25,628 bases of DNA from JTS-AC122 sp041742635 (GTDB taxonomy: Bacteria > Planctomycetota > Phycisphaerae > Phycisphaerales > UBA1924). Shown piece by piece: positions 24,193 to 25,628 of the stretch. The stretch is taken from contig JBGSIF010000272.1 of NCBI GenBank assembly GCA_041742635.1, positions 1 through 25,628 on the forward strand. The letters are read 5' to 3'. Numbering within the stretch: the first letter of the stretch is position 1; each line of letters begins with the position of its first letter. The translations under genes were made by a program, and so were the position numbers. The notes beneath the pieces were generated by a model. The model did no database searches, was not told the DNA's origin, and worked only from the letters and a program-made list of their open reading frames with translations.

Positions 24193-25140
24193 TCACGTCC
24201 CCCTGAACACCGTCCCGCCCACGCCGTCGATCAGCGAGCGAGAATCCTTCACGCCCAGGTTCTGGTAGATCTCGCGGGTCGCGGTGGAACGGTTGAGCGT
24301 GTAGAAATGGATGCCGCGGACGCGGTGGTCCAGTAAATCCCGGCACTGCTCGGTCGCCCACTGAATCCCCACGCGGCGCACGGCGTCCGGGTCGCCCCCG
24401 GTGCGGTTGATCGCACGCTGCAGACTCGCCGGGAACCGTGCGCCCTGCGCAGTATCGGCCATGCGCAGCATCACCTTCAACGACGTCACCGGCATGATCC
24501 CCGCGATGATCGGCACCTTGATCCCCGCGATCGAACATCGATCCCGGAAGTCGTAAAAATCATCGTTCTCAAAGAACAACTGCGTGCAGATGTAATCCGC
24601 GCCAGCGTCGATCTTCGCTTTGAGATAATCGATCTCCTTGAGCCGGTTCGGCGTCGATGGGTGCCCCTCCGGATACCCGGCAACACCGATGCCGAATCCA
24701 CGCGCGTGCGGGTGCGAGCCAGATTCGTTGAACTTCTTGACGAACGCTACGAGGTCCGTAGCATATCGAAAGGCGTCTTTCGTTCGGTCGTGCCCGCTGA
24801 GCGCGACGGGCACGTCGCCGCCGAGCGCAAGTATGTTCGATACGCCTTTTTCCGCGTATCGCTCCAGAATCGCGCCGATCTCCGACTCGGTGTGACACAC
24901 GCACGTCAGATGCGGCACCGGATCCAGTTTCGTTTCCTGATTCAGCCGAACCACCAGGTCCCGCGTCAGTTCGCGCGTCGACCCGCCCGCGCCATACGTC
25001 ACCGAAACAAACGACGGCTGCAACGACTCAAACTCCGCAATCCCGGCGAACAACTCGTTCGCTCCTTCCGCCGACTTGGGCGGAAAGAACTCGAATGAGA
25101 ACGTCGTCGGGTCGCGCTGAAATATCTGGCTGATGTGCAT
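24193..25140 (-). CDS. metF: 5,10-methylenetetrahydrofolate reductase
   Basis: 315 residues. 'TFSFEFFPPKS' (13-23) contains the catalytic Glu17, 'SVTYGAGGSTRE' (46-57) and 'HLTC' (77-80) are the folate/FAD-site motifs, and the end includes 'GIHFYTLNRS'. It reduces methylene-THF to methyl-THF with NAD(P)H and FAD, feeding methionine synthesis in the cytoplasm. Length is normal for the bacterial enzyme. The canonical 'LRGD' appears as LGGD (106-109), losing an arginine near the FAD. The 181-bp spacer upstream has an AT-rich core with TATAGT (complement of 25219-25224) about 80 bp from the ATG and no recognisable SAM riboswitch. Confidence 0.95.
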   Translation of the reverse strand: MHISQIFQRDPTTFSFEFFPPKSAEGANELFAGIAEFESLQPSFVSVTYGAGGSTRELTRDLVVRLNQETKLDPVPHLTCVCHTESEIGAILERYAEKGVSNILALGGDVPVALSGHDRTKDAFRYATDLVAFVKKFNESGSHPHARGFGIGVAGYPEGHPSTPNRLKEIDYLKAKIDAGADYICTQLFFENDDFYDFRDRCSIAGIKVPIIAGIMPVTSLKVMLRMADTAQGARFPASLQRAINRTGGDPDAVRRVGIQWATEQCRDLLDHRVRGIHFYTLNRSTATREIYQNLGVKDSRSLIDGVGGTVFRGT

Positions 25141-25321
25141 GATGCTTCCGCCCCCACCCGCCGGCTTAGTCGACTTCCCTCCTACCCCAGTTATCGGGAA
25201 CCCTTTGATTCGTCTTCAACTATAGCCATATATCCGGATGAATGGATGAAAGACCGCCGGCACGAGAATCTCTCTCATCGGACTGAATCTCTTCAAAGCG
25301 GGGGAGCGGGACGTTTTCTAT

Positions 25322-25628
25322 TCAATCCTCCTGTATTTGGCTCGATAGACGCCGGACGACCTGATCAACCGGCACGCCCGCGACTTCCAACGTCTTCCCT
25401 GTGATGGCACGATAGCCGGGGTCGCGCTCGTTGAACACCCGCGTGATTTCTTCGATCGAGTTGGCCGGATTGCCGGTGAGCGACGGGCGCTGCGAGTTGT
25501 CAGCCCCGGCCAAGCGGGCCGCCAGAGTCGCCGGATCGGCACGCAAATACCAGATGGAAGCCCCTGCGGCTTTCGCACGCTGCAGCAGGTCCGCCGCACC
25601 CGGAGCCGTGGGCGTGCCACCACCGAGC
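25322..25628 (-). CDS. aroK: Shikimate kinase, C-terminal part (cut by right window edge)
   Basis: The minus-strand frame is open from the window edge to a TGA at 25322-25324, giving about 101 residues. It begins within 'LGGGTPTAPGAADLLQRA', the GGG loop of shikimate kinase. It continues with 'SIWYLRADPATLAARLAG', an 'QRPSLTG' lid-region arginine, and 'FNERDPGYRAIT', the R-x-P-x-Y segment that binds nucleotide in this family. The enzyme phosphorylates shikimate at the 3-hydroxyl in aromatic amino acid synthesis. The P-loop lies outside the window, so activity cannot be judged. A gluconate kinase-like relative is a less likely alternative. metF follows on the same strand after 181 bp. Confidence 0.78.
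   Translation of the reverse strand, partial: LGGGTPTAPGAADLLQRAKAAGASIWYLRADPATLAARLAGADNSQRPSLTGNPANSIEEITRVFNERDPGYRAITGKTLEVAGVPVDQVVRRLSSQIQED

Noticed and set aside
25141..25321. Possible riboswitch upstream of metF
   Set aside because: I looked for SAM or SAH riboswitch core motifs in the minus-strand leader and found none; only an AT-rich patch and a short ATCCGGAT palindrome are present.

Overview
The window is a GC-rich, densely coded stretch of bacterial chromosome. It holds 20 protein genes (two cut by the window edges), no rRNA or tRNA that I can see, and no insertion sequences, phage genes or CRISPR. The gene content (PhoH next to a 7TM-HD protein, FliM, a tandem-domain universal stress protein, PilZ, TsaD, MnmE, BipA, YicC) indicates a Gram-negative-type, flagellated, free-living bacterium. 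Protein style and gene neighbourhoods look like Planctomycetota, perhaps Phycisphaerae. That placement is my inference and has not been tested.

Layout. (a) 1-2351, minus: phoH followed by the N-terminal part of a PgpH-type membrane protein that runs off the left edge. (b) 2425-3371, plus: a small putative lipoprotein and an unrecognised 150-residue protein. (c) 3395-6043, minus: fliM, with no other flagellar gene nearby, and a secreted alpha/beta hydrolase. (d) 6286-14488, plus: yicC, a phosphotransferase-fold protein, an exported PDZ protein, a lipoprotein isoaspartyl peptidase coupled by TAATG to a lipoprotein cyanophycinase, tsaD, and a TANGO2/NRDE protein. (e) 14542-15402, minus: tandem universal stress protein. 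(f) 15556-22302, plus: thpR, bipA, a PilZ protein, an M3 oligoendopeptidase, mnmE. (g) 22327-25628, minus: aroK (3' part), metF, a paired-hairpin element, pgl (6-phosphogluconolactonase), and a YkgJ-type cysteine-cluster protein.

The most coherent system is the pair at 9833-12039. A cyanophycinase (peptidase S51) cuts cyanophycin to beta-Asp-Arg dipeptides, and an isoaspartyl peptidase splits those to Asp and Arg. The genes overlap by one base and both products start with lipoprotein-type signal peptides, which suggests a two-step depolymerising module outside the cytoplasm. No cyanophycin synthetase is in the window. Other points worth attention are a twin hairpin with interchangeable arms between metF and pgl, an MnmE with a divergent G3 motif and an insertion, a MetF with LGGD where LRGD is usual, and a recurring TACACT hexamer just upstream of several plus-strand genes. 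Most of the remaining genes are conserved housekeeping functions.
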